From positions 1-32,586 of the forward strand of contig JAZKDW010000034.1 of assembly GCA_040387375.1 (NCBI GenBank): 32,586 nt of DNA, in the 5' to 3' direction. The stretch comes from JAZKDW01 sp040387375. GTDB lineage: Bacteria; Pseudomonadota; Gammaproteobacteria; Burkholderiales; Burkholderiaceae_D. A program made the position numbers and the translations under genes. How positions within the stretch are numbered: position 1 is the stretch's first letter; each line of letters begins with the position of its first letter. Shown in pieces: positions 1 to 7,772 of the stretch. Under the pieces are notes generated by a model. The model was not told the DNA's origin and searched no databases. It worked only from the letters and a program-made list of their open reading frames with translations.

Positions 1-54
1 AGCGCTACGTTCGGGACGTAGAGGCCGGAGGTTCGAATCCTCTCACCCCGACCA
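1..54 (+). tRNA. tRNA-Pro (anticodon CGG), 5' end outside the window
   Basis: The 3' part of a tRNA is visible. The anticodon arm is CTACG-TTCGGGA-CGTAG with anticodon CGG (bases 13-15), which reads the proline codon CCG, and G37 follows as is usual in tRNA-Pro. A T arm (GGAGG-TTCGAAT-CCTCT), the acceptor strand CACCCCG, discriminator A and an encoded CCA end (52-54) complete it. The D arm and 5' acceptor strand lie before base 1. A T-rich stretch follows directly. Confidence 0.93.
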
Positions 55-131
55 GATTTTTCTTATTGTTCAAAGCTTTGTATCCCTCTCCGCCCAGCTC
101 TCTGGCGTACAAGTGAAGAATCTGCGTCAAA

Positions 132-497
132 TTACTCACATATCGCAATAATCTGATTTATCGACTCACATGCGGTAGCAAACACGATTTCGGGAACAGA
201 TTTCATCGGGTGTAGTTTCGCGCCGCGCATCTTCCAGTCGAAAGACTTTGGTTGATGCGTGAGGATGTAACTGACTACGCCTTTACTGCCCTTGAATTTG
301 ACTGCAAAAGGGTTCGTTTCATTGTAAGCAGCCGTTGTCATCGGCAAGCCTATGACAATACCCGTGCGGTCGTTAAACGCCTTTGGAGACAGGACTAGCA
401 ACGGATGAACATCTTTCATTTCTTTGCCTGCCTGCGGATTGCAATCGATCCAGATGACATCGCGGCGATCAGGCGACCAGAGTTTGCTTGTCGCCAT
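132..497 (-). CDS. MazF/PemK-family toxin (endoribonuclease)
   Basis: A 121-residue protein of the MazF/PemK/CcdB fold, the usual length of this toxin family, whose members cleave mRNA at short sequences. Visible family features are an N-terminal RRDVIWIDCNPQAGKE strand-loop, the core LLVLSP, the PMTT segment holding the catalytic Thr equivalent, and KSFDW-MRGAK, which aligns with the KSIAWRARGA region of E. coli MazF. At the place where MazF and ChpB have a catalytic Arg before Pro (GHRP, GRP) this protein has His (VHP). I think this occurs in a sub-branch of the family, but cleavage activity should not be assumed. The start ATG overlaps the antitoxin stop as TGATG, so the pair is translationally coupled. 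Toxin identity is solid; RNA target is unknown. Confidence 0.88.
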   Translation of the reverse strand: MATSKLWSPDRRDVIWIDCNPQAGKEMKDVHPLLVLSPKAFNDRTGIVIGLPMTTAAYNETNPFAVKFKGSKGVVSYILTHQPKSFDWKMRGAKLHPMKSVPEIVFATACESINQIIAICE

Positions 498-751
498 CAG
501 AATGCTTCAGCTCCAATACGACCAGTCGCCATCACTTCGCCGCCATGCCTGGCCGGATCAAACAACGCCAATTTCTGCGCAAGCGTCAATTTCGGTTCGC
601 CTATGGGCTTAACCACTACGGTGGAGTCCTCGACCGATACTTCCACCGGCTGTCCTACTGCGAATCGAGCCGAACGGGCAACGGCTGAAGGGATGCGTAC
701 TGCGAGGCTATTGCCCCATTGCTGAATCGTAAGTTTTGCTGTTTTGCTCAT
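497..751 (-). CDS. MazE-type antitoxin (SpoVT/AbrB-like DNA-binding)
   Basis: An 84-residue protein encoded immediately upstream of the toxin. Residues about 5-48 form a SpoVT/AbrB swapped-hairpin domain, with the hallmark WGNSLAVRIP followed by VEVSVEDSTVVVKP. The C-terminal about 35 residues (LTLAQKLALFDP onward) would be the toxin-wrapping tail. In this family the antitoxin binds the toxin and, through the AbrB domain, represses its own promoter. The start is supported by GGAG eight bases upstream of the ATG. A near-consensus promoter containing a palindrome lies just upstream, which fits autoregulation. Confidence 0.9.
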   Translation of the reverse strand: MSKTAKLTIQQWGNSLAVRIPSAVARSARFAVGQPVEVSVEDSTVVVKPIGEPKLTLAQKLALFDPARHGGEVMATGRIGAEAF

Positions 752-776
752 GGCGATATCTCCAGGTGTTTAAACA

Positions 777-804
777 AGTATAGACACTTTAATTCAAGTG
801 TCAA
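777..804 (-). promoter_or_regulatory. Sigma70 promoter of the mazEF-type operon with embedded operator palindrome
   Basis: Read on the minus strand, a perfect -35 TTGACA (799-804) is followed after 16 bases by -10 TATACT (777-782). The spacer region 783-802 is an inverted repeat with arms GACACTT and AAGTGTC around a 6-base centre, so the dyad fills the space between the -35 and -10 boxes. A repressor bound there would block RNA polymerase. This is the expected site for the MazE AbrB domain, alone or with the toxin. The boxes and palindrome are seen directly; who binds is inferred. Confidence 0.85.
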
Positions 805-866
805 CGCGTTTCAACGCAGATGAATTGAAACTACAACCAGGTGAGCATTTCGATAAACAACGTACT

Positions 867-1844
867 TTACGACGGATGCGCGGTACGCAATCGTTGCGCC
901 ACCATCAAACAATGCCCAACCTGCGCCGCGATCGGCGCCGGCACCGGCTGTTCGCCACGCAGGGCAGCCGCTATCCATTCCGCAGTGCTGGCCGCATCGC
1001 TCGACAGCGGCATCGGCGGCATTTCATCCACCGGCGCCTGCTTTTCTACCAGTGTCGTCTGTTCATGGTCGTGGAACCATTCGATCTGCTGCGCCCGCTT
1101 GGCATTGGCGACGGTTTCCCCTTCAGTCCCACGCATCAGGAACGCATCCCCTCTTGCCGCCGGCGCGGCAGTGGTGAAATAAGCGCCCAGCATTTGCAGA
1201 TATTCGGGATGGGTGTACGACGTCAGCCGCAGTGCCGGTCCGGCAAACGGCTGCATGATTTTCACCAGTGTATGGGTCGAGTTGCGGACGCCGAGAATGC
1301 GGCGCATCGCCAGCAGATGGTTCAGGCGCGGCGCCAGCGCTTCGATCGGCATGAAGGCCGGCTCGTGCCGCGCAAAATGCACGGCCGCCTGCGCCCTTGT
1401 TTGCGCAGGCGGCATCCCCAGCGCCTGCAATATCTCGGCAGTCGTCACCCGCCCCGGATCGCTGGTCACGCCGTGGATCAGCACTGGCACACCTTCGCGC
1501 GCCAGCAGCAAGGCCAGCAACGGCGTCAGGTTCGCCATCTGGCGCGAGCCGTTGTAACTGGGGATCACGACCGGTGCATAGTCGCCGGCGGGTACCGGCA
1601 ATTGCTCGAATGAGGCTTCGGCCGCATCGAGAAAACCGGCGATCTCGTCGACTGACTCGCCCTTGATGCGCATCGCCAGCATGATGCCGCCCATTTCCAG
1701 ATCGGAAACCCGGCCCTCCAGCATTGCTGCGTAGAGTTGGCGGGCGTCATCGCGCGACAGGCTGCGCGCGCCCTTGACGCCGCGCCCGATTTCCTTGATG
1801 AAGCGGGCGGCGGGGAAAGGTGTGTTTGAAGGTGAAGGTATCAT
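867..1844 (-). CDS. ybiB: YbiB/TrpD2-family DNA-binding protein
   Basis: A 325-residue protein that I recognise as YbiB (TrpD2), a relative of anthranilate phosphoribosyltransferase (TrpD). The fit is along the whole length: FIKEIGRG near the N-terminus, MGGIMLAMRIKGE, VIPSYNGSRQMANLTPLLALLL, VLIHGVTSDPGRVTT, RRILGVRNSTHTLVKIMQPF and MRGTEGE. In E. coli the homologue has lost TrpD catalysis, binds nucleic acids without sequence specificity and sits in a LexA-controlled operon; no SOS box is evident here. It lies 47 bp downstream of nasA on the same strand and is probably the last gene of the nirBD-nasA unit. No clear Shine-Dalgarno precedes the ATG, so the first dozen residues may be wrong. 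Confidence 0.85.
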   Translation of the reverse strand: MIPSPSNTPFPAARFIKEIGRGVKGARSLSRDDARQLYAAMLEGRVSDLEMGGIMLAMRIKGESVDEIAGFLDAAEASFEQLPVPAGDYAPVVIPSYNGSRQMANLTPLLALLLAREGVPVLIHGVTSDPGRVTTAEILQALGMPPAQTRAQAAVHFARHEPAFMPIEALAPRLNHLLAMRRILGVRNSTHTLVKIMQPFAGPALRLTSYTHPEYLQMLGAYFTTAAPAARGDAFLMRGTEGETVANAKRAQQIEWFHDHEQTTLVEKQAPVDEMPPMPLSSDAASTAEWIAAALRGEQPVPAPIAAQVGHCLMVAQRLRTAHPS

Positions 1845-1891
1845 GCGTGCAGGGTACTACGAAGATGGTGTTTCAGCCAAGACGACCCACC

Positions 1892-4681
1892 TTACGCCGC
1901 TTTTGCCATCCCGCCCCGGACAAGAATGATCTTCTTCAGTTCAGGCACGCAAGAGCCGCAGTTGGTGCCGCATTTGAGCTTCTCCTGCAGCGATCCCAGC
2001 ACGGCGTCCGGCGTCCCCTGGCAAGTGGCCAGCATGTTGGCGATTTCGCTTTCGGCGACGTTGAAACAATTGCAGACAATCCGCCCGCGCGCCTTGAAAC
2101 CTTCCGGTGCTTTGCTTGATGGCATCAGCAACAGCCGGCCGAGGGCGGCGACCGGTTGCTCACATTCCAGGTATTCCTTCAGCCAATGTTCGGCCGAGAT
2201 ATCGCCAGCCAGGGATACCGCCGACAACTTGCCATCCTGCACCCGGATATGCCGCGAATTGCCGCGCTTGCGGTCGTCATAACGTAATACGCCGCTGCCT
2301 TCGATGCCGAATTTTGCCTCGATTTCCTGTACCAGTTCCGCCGCCCCCGCATAATCATCGGCAGCACGAAACAGCACACCGACCCGGTCGCGGCCGAACA
2401 AGGTGCAGGACGCGTAGCTGAATTGCCGCATATAGGGACGCAGTGCCGCCTGCAGCGCCAGCTCCTGCGATTTTTCAATCCAGCCGAACACCAGGAAGCG
2501 CCATGGCAATTCCGTCTTCAGGATCTTGACTGCGGCGTGTTTCAGCTCCGGTTGTTTCGAACTGGGGTCAAGCGCCGGCAAGGTCAATGCATTGACGCCG
2601 TAGCTGCCATCGCCGTCATGGCCGCGGCCCGACACGTATTCCTCACCCCAGTGCATGCCGATGAAGGCCTGCCCGGTGCGCATGTCGTCACCCGCCAGCA
2701 CCGGCAGAATCTGCGAACCGCGCCGGCTGGTCACATGCACCAGGTCGCCATTCTTGAAAAAGCGCCGGTCCATGTCGGCCTGCGCCAGCACCACCGACGG
2801 CTCCGCCGCATGCGAAAACAGCTGCGCCACCGTGCCGGTACGGCTCATGCCATGCCACTGATCGCGCAGGCGCCCGGTCGTCAATCCGAACGGATACCGC
2901 GCATCGACTGCTTCGGCGACCCGCTGGTAGACCGTGTTGACGAACTTCGCCCGGCCAGTTGCCGTCGGGAAGATACCATCTTCATACAATCGTTTCTTGC
3001 CGCTGGTCGCACCTTCTGGATACGGCCATTGCTGCGGCCCCTGCTCTTCCAGGATCCGGAACGATAATCCGGTGATGTCCAGATCGCGGCCGCGGGTCGA
3101 TTCACGATGTTCGTTCCAGATGTCTTCCGTCGTCGTGTACGGGAATATGGTTTTTGTCTTGCCCATCAGGCGTTCCAGCCGGCGCGCAAAATCGATCACG
3201 ATTTCCCAGTCATGCAGCGTCTCGCCTGGTTTCGGCAAGACCGGCTTGAAGCGTGTGATGCGGCGCTCGGAATTGGTTACCGTGCCTTCTTTTTCGCTCC
3301 ACGTTGTTGCCGGCAGCAGTACGTCCGCGTAAGCGACGGTGGCGGTGGTGTGATACGCCTCCTGCACGATCACCAGCTCGGCCTTTTTCAGGGCCTCGCG
3401 CACCAGCTTCTGGTCCGGCAGCGATTGTGCGGGATTGGTGCAGGCAATCCAGATGATCTTGATGTCGCCCGAGCGCACCGCCTCGAACATTTCCACCGCG
3501 GTCTTGCCGGGTGTGGAGGGCACATCATCGACGCCCCACAAGCGGGCGACTTCGGCCCGATGTTCAGGATTGCCCATGTCGCGATGCGCGGACATCAGGT
3601 TGGCCAGGCCGCCGACTTCGCGCCCGCCCATCGCGTTCGGCTGTCCGGTCAGCGAGAACGGGCCGGCGCCCGGCTTGCCGATCTGATGTGTGGCCAGGTG
3701 CAGGTTGATGATTGCCGCATTCTTTGCGGTACCCGATGACGACTGGTTCAGGCCCTGGCAATACAGGGACAGCGAAGCCTTCGATTCGCCGAACCAGCGC
3801 GCCGCCCTGGTCAGGTCTTCCTCGCTGATGCCGCAGGTTTGCGCGACAAATTGAGGCGTGTAATCACGCACCGTGCGCTTCAGTTCGGCGAAACCTTCGG
3901 TGTGGGCGTCAATGTAGGTGTTGTCGACCAGGTCTTCCCACAGGCAGACATGCAGCATGCCGTTGAACAGCGCGACATCGGTGCCCGGCAGGATCGGCAG
4001 GAACAGGTCGGCGTCGCGCGCCGTGTCGGTGCGGCGCGGATCGGCGACGATCACTTTCAGCGCCGGATTGTTCTTGCGCGCCTCTTCAATGCGGCGATAC
4101 ACAATCGGATGTGCATACGCCGTGTTGGAGCCGACGATGAAAATCAGTTCCGCATGATCGAAGTCTTCGTAACAGGCCGGCGGCGCATCGGCGCCCAGCG
4201 TCTGCTTGTAGCCCGCGACCGCGCTTGACATGCAAAGACGCGAATTGGTATCGATGTTATTGGTGCCGATCAAGCCTTTGGCAAGCTTGTTGAACACGTA
4301 ATAATCTTCCGTCAGCAATTGCCCGGACACATAAAAACCCACACTGTCTGGCCCATGGTCGCGAATGGTATCGGCGAATTTCTGCGCGATGAAATCCTGG
4401 CTTGTTTCCCATGAAGCGCGCTCGCGCGCGCCGGCGCGGGTCGTGCGCATTTCAGGAAACAGCGCGCGCACCTGCTGCTGCAGTACCGGACTGGCCGACA
4501 GGTGCAGCGTGCTGCCCTTGGTGCACAGGCGGCCGAAGTTGGCCGGGTGATCCGGGTCGCCGCGCACGCCCAGCACCTGCTCGCCATCGGTCTGCACGAT
4601 CACGCCGCAGCCGACGCCGCAATAACAGCAGGTCGTCTTGACTTCTGTCAGGGCCGGGTTCGAGGGTGGGTGTTCATTCAT
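1892..4681 (-). CDS. nasA: Assimilatory nitrate reductase, catalytic subunit (Mo-bisMGD)
   Basis: A 929-residue cytoplasmic molybdoenzyme that reduces nitrate to nitrite. No signal peptide is present, which argues against periplasmic NapA. The N-terminal [4Fe-4S] ligands are C18, C21, C25 and C53, and the probable Mo ligand is C150 in SRLCMSS. The middle is the MopB oxidoreductase fold (GQPNAMGGREVGG, NSERRITR), followed by the molybdopterin dinucleotide-binding domain with TTGRLRDQWHGMSRTG. The last about 70 residues form a BFD-like [2Fe-2S] domain (CNCFNVAE, then CGTNCGSC), an extra electron-transfer module often fused to bacterial NasA. The start overlaps the nirD stop by 4 bp (ATGA), so it is coupled to nirBD. 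No separate NasB/NasC reductase is in the window, so the direct electron donor is not evident. Confidence 0.95.
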   Translation of the reverse strand: MNEHPPSNPALTEVKTTCCYCGVGCGVIVQTDGEQVLGVRGDPDHPANFGRLCTKGSTLHLSASPVLQQQVRALFPEMRTTRAGARERASWETSQDFIAQKFADTIRDHGPDSVGFYVSGQLLTEDYYVFNKLAKGLIGTNNIDTNSRLCMSSAVAGYKQTLGADAPPACYEDFDHAELIFIVGSNTAYAHPIVYRRIEEARKNNPALKVIVADPRRTDTARDADLFLPILPGTDVALFNGMLHVCLWEDLVDNTYIDAHTEGFAELKRTVRDYTPQFVAQTCGISEEDLTRAARWFGESKASLSLYCQGLNQSSSGTAKNAAIINLHLATHQIGKPGAGPFSLTGQPNAMGGREVGGLANLMSAHRDMGNPEHRAEVARLWGVDDVPSTPGKTAVEMFEAVRSGDIKIIWIACTNPAQSLPDQKLVREALKKAELVIVQEAYHTTATVAYADVLLPATTWSEKEGTVTNSERRITRFKPVLPKPGETLHDWEIVIDFARRLERLMGKTKTIFPYTTTEDIWNEHRESTRGRDLDITGLSFRILEEQGPQQWPYPEGATSGKKRLYEDGIFPTATGRAKFVNTVYQRVAEAVDARYPFGLTTGRLRDQWHGMSRTGTVAQLFSHAAEPSVVLAQADMDRRFFKNGDLVHVTSRRGSQILPVLAGDDMRTGQAFIGMHWGEEYVSGRGHDGDGSYGVNALTLPALDPSSKQPELKHAAVKILKTELPWRFLVFGWIEKSQELALQAALRPYMRQFSYASCTLFGRDRVGVLFRAADDYAGAAELVQEIEAKFGIEGSGVLRYDDRKRGNSRHIRVQDGKLSAVSLAGDISAEHWLKEYLECEQPVAALGRLLLMPSSKAPEGFKARGRIVCNCFNVAESEIANMLATCQGTPDAVLGSLQEKLKCGTNCGSCVPELKKIILVRGGMAKAA

Positions 4682-5031
4682 GCAAGCTCGGATTCGGCGA
4701 CGATCGCCTGCAACTCGTCAACATCCAGATAGACTTGTCCATCTTCGACCTTGACGCTGAATTTCTGCGTGCAGCCTTCATCCGGCGCTACCGCGCACCC
4801 TGACTGCAACTCGATATTCCAGTTATGTAGCGGGCAAGCGACCTTCTCCCCGAACACGATCCCCTGCGACAGCGGTCCGCCCTTGTGCGGGCAGCGGTCC
4901 AGCAGCGCAAACACCTTGTCTTCACTGTTACGGAAAATCGCCACATCGGGCTGCGTTGCCCGATTGACGACCCGCGCACCCAGCACGGGAATGTCTGCGA
5001 CGCTGCAGATGACTTTCCATTGATTTGACAT
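4678..5031 (-). CDS. nirD: Nitrite reductase (NADH) small subunit, Rieske-like
   Basis: A 117-residue NirD, the usual length. It is a Rieske-fold protein with CPHKGGPL and CPLHNW, the CxH and CxxH ligand pairs for a [2Fe-2S] cluster. Some NirD proteins, for example the enterobacterial form, lack these cysteines; here they are present, so this subunit may carry a cluster. It partners NirB in six-electron reduction of nitrite to ammonium. GAGGG lies 7 bases before the ATG. It sits 31 bp downstream of nirB and overlaps nasA by 4 bp, giving a nirB-nirD-nasA operon. Confidence 0.95.
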   Translation of the reverse strand: MSNQWKVICSVADIPVLGARVVNRATQPDVAIFRNSEDKVFALLDRCPHKGGPLSQGIVFGEKVACPLHNWNIELQSGCAVAPDEGCTQKFSVKVEDGQVYLDVDELQAIVAESELA

Positions 5032-5062
5032 CTCACATCCCTCATTAAATTCTGAAATATTC

Positions 5063-7501
5063 TTACGCCGTCAGAGGCGCGAACTGGCGGGTATCGACCA
5101 TGGCCTTTTCCGGCTCATGCCATGGGTCCGGCACGCCATCGAGCGCAAACAGCAGGCGTTCATATAACGCGCTGCGGTTGGCGGCATCCTCGACAACCCT
5201 GGCCTTGACATGTTCGAGGCCGACGCGCGCCAGATAATGCACGGTGCGCTCCAGGTACCAGCCCTCCTCGCGATACAACTGCAGGAATGCGCCGGCATGC
5301 TGCATGACTTCCTCATGCGTCTTTACCTTGACGAAGAACTGCGCGACTTCGGTCTTGATGCCGCCGTTGCCGCCGACATAAATCTCCCAGCCGGAATCGA
5401 CGCCGATCACACCGACGTCCTTGATGCCCGATTCCGCACAGTTGCGCGGGCAGCCGGAGACGGCGATTTTCACCTTGTGCGGCGCATACATGCGCGCCAG
5501 CGAACGCTCGAGTTCCTGCCCCATCAGGGTTGAGTTCTGCGTGCCGAAACGGCACCATTCGGAACCGACGCAGGTCTTGACGGTGCGCAGTCCCTTTGCA
5601 TACGCCAGACCGGATGGCATGCCGAGCTCTTTCCAGACCGCCTGCAAATCCTCCTTCTTCACGCCCAGCAAATCGATGCGCTGGCCGCCGGTAACTTTCA
5701 CGGTTGGAATCTTGAACTTGTCGACGACGTCGGCGATGCGGCGCAATTCGGAGGAATTGGTCTCGCCGCCCCACATGCGCGGAATCACCGAGTACGTGCC
5801 GTCCTTCTGGATGTTGGCATGGGCACGTTCGTTGATGAAGCGCGATTGCGGATCATCCTTTGCTTCACGCGGCCAGGTGGAGATCAGGTAATAATTGATC
5901 GCCGGGCGGCACGATGCGCAGCCGTTGGGTGTGCGCCATGCCATGAATTCCATGGTGCCGGCAACGGTGATGAGCTTGTTGACCCGGATCGCATCGCGCA
6001 CTTCCTGATGGGTGTGGTCGGTGCAGCTGCACAGCGGCTTGGCCTTGGACGACGTCGAGTAGTCGCCGCCGGCGGTAAACATGATGATCTGCTCGACCAG
6101 GCCGGTGCACGAACCGCATGATGCCGAGGCCTTGGTGTGCTTGCGCACATCTTCCAGCGTGAACAAACCTTTTTCCTTGATCGCCTTGACAATGGCGCCC
6201 TTGCAGACCCCGTTGCAGCCGCAGACTTCGGCGGTATCCGGCATCGACGCCGCCATCGTGAAACCTTCATGGCCGGTATCGCCGGGACGGCCGGGATTGG
6301 ATTCGCCAAACATCAGCGTGTCGCGAATCTCGCCGATATCCTTGCCTTCGCGCAGCAGCTTGAAATACCAGCTGCCATCCACCGTATCGCCGTACAGGCA
6401 CGCGCCGACCAGCTTGTCGCCCTTCAGCACCAGCTTCTTGTAAACGCCGCCTATCGGATCGGACAAGACGATTTCTTCAGTGCCCTCGCCGCCCATGAAT
6501 TCGCCGGCGGAGAACAGGTCAATGCCGGTGACCTTGAGTTTGGTCGAGGTGACCGAGCCCTGGTAGCGGCCGATGCCGTAATTGCCAAGATGGTTGGCGC
6601 ACACACGCGCCATTTCGAACAGCGGCGCCACCAGGCCGTATACAGTGCCGCGATGATTGACACATTCGCCGACTGCATAGATGCGCGGATCATAGGTCTG
6701 CATCGTATCGCTGACGACGATGCCGCGGTTGCAGTAGATGCCAGCCGACTCGGCCAGCGCGGTATTCGGACGAATGCCAACCGCCATCACGACCAGTTGC
6801 GCCGGGATTTCCAGCCCGTCGCTGAAGCGGATCGCGCTGACGCGGCCCTGGTCGTCGCCGATCAGTTCCTTGGTGTTTTTATCAAGAAGGAAATGCAGTC
6901 CGCGGTCTTCCAGCGATTTCTGCAGCATCTTGCCGGCGACCGGATCGAGCTGCCGTTCCATCAGCCAGGTCGGGAAATGGACCACGGTGACATCCATGCC
7001 GCGCAGCTTCAGGCCGTTGGCCGCTTCCAGTCCCAGCAAGCCGCCGCCGATCACCACCGCATGGGTATGCTTGTGCGCCGCGTCGATCATCGTGTTGGTA
7101 TCGTGAATGTCGCGATACGGAATCACGCCCTGCAAATCCTTGCCGGGCACCGGCAGCATGAATGGATTGGAGCCGGTGGCCAGCAACAGGCGATCATATT
7201 CAGCCGTGGTGCCGTCCTCCGCAATCACCAGCCGTTTCACGCGGTCGATCTTCGTGATCGTTTTACCAAGGTGCAGCGTGATATCGTTTTCCGCATACCA
7301 GTCGACATCGTTCAACATGATGTCCTGGATCGTCTGCTCGCCGGCCAGCACCGGCGACAGCAGGATGCGGTTGTAATTTGCATAAGGCTCGGAGCCGAAT
7401 ACCGTGATGTCGTAGACATCGGGCGCGATCTTGCGCAGCTCTTCAAGAGTACGCACACCCGCCATGCCGTTGCCTACCATGACCAACTTGAGCTTCTTCA
7501 T
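5063..7501 (-). CDS. nirB: Nitrite reductase (NADH) large subunit
   Basis: An 812-residue cytoplasmic siroheme enzyme, typical NirB length, that reduces nitrite to ammonium with NADH. In order: an FAD site (GNGMAG near residue 14), an NAD-binding Rossmann motif (GGGLLGLEAA), BFD-like [2Fe-2S] cysteines (VCGCNGVCKG and SCGSC, then a second set CSCTD and CASC), the nitrite/sulfite reductase ferredoxin-like half domain, and the siroheme-[4Fe-4S] ligands C-x5-C in TCVGSEWC and C-x3-C in SGCPRNC. The open frame extends 10 codons upstream to 7531, but ATG 7501 is preferred: GGAGG lies 8 bases before it and the family N-terminus begins there. A sigma54 promoter lies 67-82 bp upstream. Confidence 0.96.
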   Translation of the reverse strand: MKKLKLVMVGNGMAGVRTLEELRKIAPDVYDITVFGSEPYANYNRILLSPVLAGEQTIQDIMLNDVDWYAENDITLHLGKTITKIDRVKRLVIAEDGTTAEYDRLLLATGSNPFMLPVPGKDLQGVIPYRDIHDTNTMIDAAHKHTHAVVIGGGLLGLEAANGLKLRGMDVTVVHFPTWLMERQLDPVAGKMLQKSLEDRGLHFLLDKNTKELIGDDQGRVSAIRFSDGLEIPAQLVVMAVGIRPNTALAESAGIYCNRGIVVSDTMQTYDPRIYAVGECVNHRGTVYGLVAPLFEMARVCANHLGNYGIGRYQGSVTSTKLKVTGIDLFSAGEFMGGEGTEEIVLSDPIGGVYKKLVLKGDKLVGACLYGDTVDGSWYFKLLREGKDIGEIRDTLMFGESNPGRPGDTGHEGFTMAASMPDTAEVCGCNGVCKGAIVKAIKEKGLFTLEDVRKHTKASASCGSCTGLVEQIIMFTAGGDYSTSSKAKPLCSCTDHTHQEVRDAIRVNKLITVAGTMEFMAWRTPNGCASCRPAINYYLISTWPREAKDDPQSRFINERAHANIQKDGTYSVIPRMWGGETNSSELRRIADVVDKFKIPTVKVTGGQRIDLLGVKKEDLQAVWKELGMPSGLAYAKGLRTVKTCVGSEWCRFGTQNSTLMGQELERSLARMYAPHKVKIAVSGCPRNCAESGIKDVGVIGVDSGWEIYVGGNGGIKTEVAQFFVKVKTHEEVMQHAGAFLQLYREEGWYLERTVHYLARVGLEHVKARVVEDAANRSALYERLLFALDGVPDPWHEPEKAMVDTRQFAPLTA

Positions 7502-7567
7502 TAAAGCGTCCTCCAAATGCAGCTTCACCATTAAAGCTATTGCAAAATTTGTTTGTGGGACTCTATA

Positions 7568-7583
7568 AGCAAGACTGGTGCCA
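7568..7583 (-). promoter_or_regulatory. Sigma54 (-24/-12) promoter for nirB-nirD-nasA(-ybiB)
   Basis: On the minus strand TGGCAC, five bases, TTGCT: a GG dinucleotide (7581-7582) and a GC dinucleotide (7569-7570) exactly 10 bases apart, as in the RpoN consensus. Transcription would start near 7557, giving a leader of about 56 bases before nirB. Match and spacing are seen directly; RpoN use is inferred, strongly, because the target genes are classic nitrogen-controlled genes. Confidence 0.85.
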
Positions 7584-7620
7584 ATTTATCGTGCGCTGTC
7601 TGCGCCATAAAAAACAAGAG

Positions 7621-7662
7621 AACGCACCCTTATGGAGCAATAACGATTTTTAATGGTGCGTT
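7621..7662. promoter_or_regulatory. Shared upstream activator site (NtrC-like) between nirB and the nitrate transporter gene
   Basis: Two 12-base arms, 7621-7632 and 7651-7662, are inverted repeats matching at 11 of 12 positions (core AACGCACC and GGTGCGTT) around an 18-base centre. The segment 7624-7638 reads GCACC-N5-GGAGC, one base off the NtrC-type GCACC-N5-GGTGC pattern, and AATGGTGCG at 7652-7660 matches a half site about two helical turns away. The centre lies about 85 bp upstream of the predicted nirB start and about 100 bp upstream of the transporter start, normal for enhancer sites. The repeat is seen; the protein that binds is inferred. Confidence 0.55.
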
Positions 7663-7717
7663 TCACCGTTTCGGGTCTTCTTGAATGAGCCACCGTCGAC
7701 GATCTGCACAAAAATGA

Positions 7718-7733
7718 TGGCATAGCCCTTGCA
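7718..7733 (+). promoter_or_regulatory. Sigma54 (-24/-12) promoter for the MFS nitrate transporter operon
   Basis: TGGCAT, five bases, TTGCA, with GG (7719-7720) and GC (7731-7732) separated by exactly 10 bases. The predicted start is near 7744, about 29 bases before the transporter ATG. It faces away from the nirB sigma54 promoter, with the inverted-repeat activator site between them. Confidence 0.8.
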
Positions 7734-7772
7734 TGGTGCAGCAGCAATCGAATTCAACTCTTCAGGAACCTC

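Noticed and set aside
1..804. Possible genomic island: toxin-antitoxin genes next to a tRNA 3' end
   Set aside because: No integrase, no direct repeat of the tRNA end and no change in gene style is visible in the window.
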